DNA of 64,000 nt, taken from positions 95,475 through 159,474 of the forward strand of contig DDUU01000011.1 of NCBI GenBank assembly GCA_002344965.1, in the 5' to 3' direction. The notes under the pieces were generated by a model. That model saw only the letters and a list, made by a program, of their open reading frames with translations. It was not told the DNA's origin and ran no database searches. The position numbers and the translations under genes are program-made. Positions 63,129 to 64,000 of the stretch are shown piece by piece. Position 1 is the stretch's first letter, and every line of letters starts with the position of its first letter. Origin of the DNA: Candidatus Tepidiaquacellales bacterium UBA2330 (lineage in GTDB: Bacteria > Bacteroidota > Ignavibacteria > Tepidaquicellales > Tepidaquicellaceae).

Positions 63129-64000
63129 ATGAGCGAATACAATATTAACAATACAAAATTTTTAAAGGATATAGACTATCCTAAAGATCTGAAGAAACTA
63201 AACTTAATGAATCTCAGAGAACTTGCAGATGAAGTCCGCGAGTACCTTATTGATACAATATCCAGAATCGGCGGACATCTCGGAGCTTCTCTCGGAGTAT
63301 GTGAACTTACTCTTGCATTACATTACGTTTTTAATACTCCCGATGATAAAATTATCTGGGATGTAGGTCATCAGGGTTACATTCACAAAATTCTCACAGG
63401 AAGAAAAGAACAATTAAAAAAAATCAGACAAAAAGACGGTATCAGCGGCTTTCTTAAAAGAAGCGAAAGCGAGTATGATGTGTTTGGCGCAGGACATGCA
63501 ACTACTTCCATATCTGCGGCACTTGGCATTGCCACTGCAAGAGATTTTTCTAAAAAGAATTTTAAAGTAATTTCAGTTATAGGTGACGGTTCTATGACGG
63601 GAGGTATGGCTTATGAAGCAATGAATAATATTGGTCTTCTTAAAAAAGATATTATAGTAGTTCTGAATGATAACAGAATGTCAATTGCCCCGAATGTATG
63701 GTCGCTTCAGAATTATTTCAATGACCTGATGACAAACGATACATATAATAAATTCAGAAGCAAGGTATGGGAACTTACTGAAGTATTTGACAAGAAAAAC
63801 AGCGACCGACTCAGAAAGGTCGGAGCGAAAATAGAAGGAAGCATTAAAAGTGTGATTACTCCGGGTATGCTTTTTGAAGCGCTTGGATTCCGCTACTTCG
63901 GTCCGGTGAACGGACATAATGTTGTTAATCTTGTAAAAATGCTTGAAGAGCTGAAAAGAATGTCAGGTCCGATTCTTCTTCACATAATTTCTGAAAAAGG
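63129..64000 (+). CDS. dxs: 1-deoxy-D-xylulose-5-phosphate synthase, N-terminal part (runs off the window)
   Basis: The frame opens at ATG 63129 and stays open to the edge (about 290 codons seen, of an expected ~620-640). Translation gives MNLRELADEVREYLIDT, ISRIGGHLGASLGVCELT, WDVGHQGYIHKILTGRK, FGAGHATTSISAALG and the thiamine-pyrophosphate motif GDGSMTGGMAYEAMNN with VVLNDNRMSIAPN. First step of the MEP pathway, from pyruvate and glyceraldehyde-3-phosphate. It starts 31 nt after xseB. Confidence 0.95.
   Translation, partial: MSEYNINNTKFLKDIDYPKDLKKLNLMNLRELADEVREYLIDTISRIGGHLGASLGVCELTLALHYVFNTPDDKIIWDVGHQGYIHKILTGRKEQLKKIRQKDGISGFLKRSESEYDVFGAGHATTSISAALGIATARDFSKKNFKVISVIGDGSMTGGMAYEAMNNIGLLKKDIIVVLNDNRMSIAPNVWSLQNYFNDLMTNDTYNKFRSKVWELTEVFDKKNSDRLRKVGAKIEGSIKSVITPGMLFEALGFRYFGPVNGHNVVNLVKMLEELKRMSGPILLHIISEK

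Noticed and set aside
1..64000. Prophage, transposon or integrative element
   Set aside because: No integrase, transposase, phage structural gene or attachment-site duplication was seen; the tRNAs are not flanked by repeats of their 3' ends.

Overview
The window is AT-rich bacterial chromosome. The lineage signals point to the Ignavibacteria/Kapabacteria side of the Bacteroidota-Chlorobi (FCB) group. Secreted proteins end in type IX secretion (T9SS) C-terminal domains opening with a YPNPFNP-type motif. A PorU-PorV pair is present. Promoters follow a TTG-N19/20-TAnnTTTG grammar of the Bacteroidota type. Shine-Dalgarno use is patchy. This placement is inference from the sequence alone.

Layout. 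1-1255: no credible gene; 22-bp and 105-bp tandem repeats in strongly pyrimidine-skewed DNA. 1.3-8.8 kb: a peptide ABC transporter (ATPase, two near-duplicate substrate-binding lipoproteins, two permeases) with an NlpC/P60 murein peptidase gene embedded. 8.8-13.4 kb: a DUF6265-like gene divergent from a MarR-led operon (YceI lipoprotein, pirin, FMN reductase, PIG-L deacetylase, NmrA-like protein); two perfect TGTATATACA palindromes sit on the marR promoter. 13.4-15.2 kb: AlkZ/YcaQ-type DNA glycosylase and a MerR regulator. 15.3-20 kb: an amidohydrolase-like lipoprotein lacking its metal ligands, then prmC, dtd, a DUF2520-type protein and a beta-barrel protein. 20-29.5 kb (minus): a glycosyltransferase, a secreted M6-protease-like protein whose HEXXH is destroyed, porV and porU. 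29.8-43.1 kb (minus): metK, CysZ-like protein, small peptidase-like protein, purL, outer-membrane protein, mlaEFD, acpP, fabF and rnc, with a separate membrane Fe-S oxidoreductase. 43.4-45.4 kb: tRNA-Leu and glmS. 45.6-55.1 kb: six consecutive secreted proteins built from shared modules (a recurring N-terminal domain, cupredoxins, dockerin-like tails, T9SS tails). 55.2-60.9 kb (minus): tRNA-Ser, rseP, dxr, a TlpA-like thioredoxin lipoprotein, an anti-sigma factor, an ECF sigma factor, tRNA-His, tRNA-Asn. 60.9-64 kb: a CrtW-like carotenoid ketolase (minus), then xseA, xseB and a dxs running off the right edge.

How it fits together. PorU and PorV would process and attach the T9SS-tagged proteins encoded here. 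The sigma/anti-sigma genes lie in a run with rseP, whose family cleaves membrane anti-sigma factors. dxs, dxr and crtW point to MEP-pathway isoprenoids feeding carotenoids. The features most worth following are the modular exported-protein locus at 45.6-55.1 kb, and three proteins that keep a metalloenzyme or metalloprotein fold while losing the metal ligands (15.3, 23.3 and 54.2 kb).
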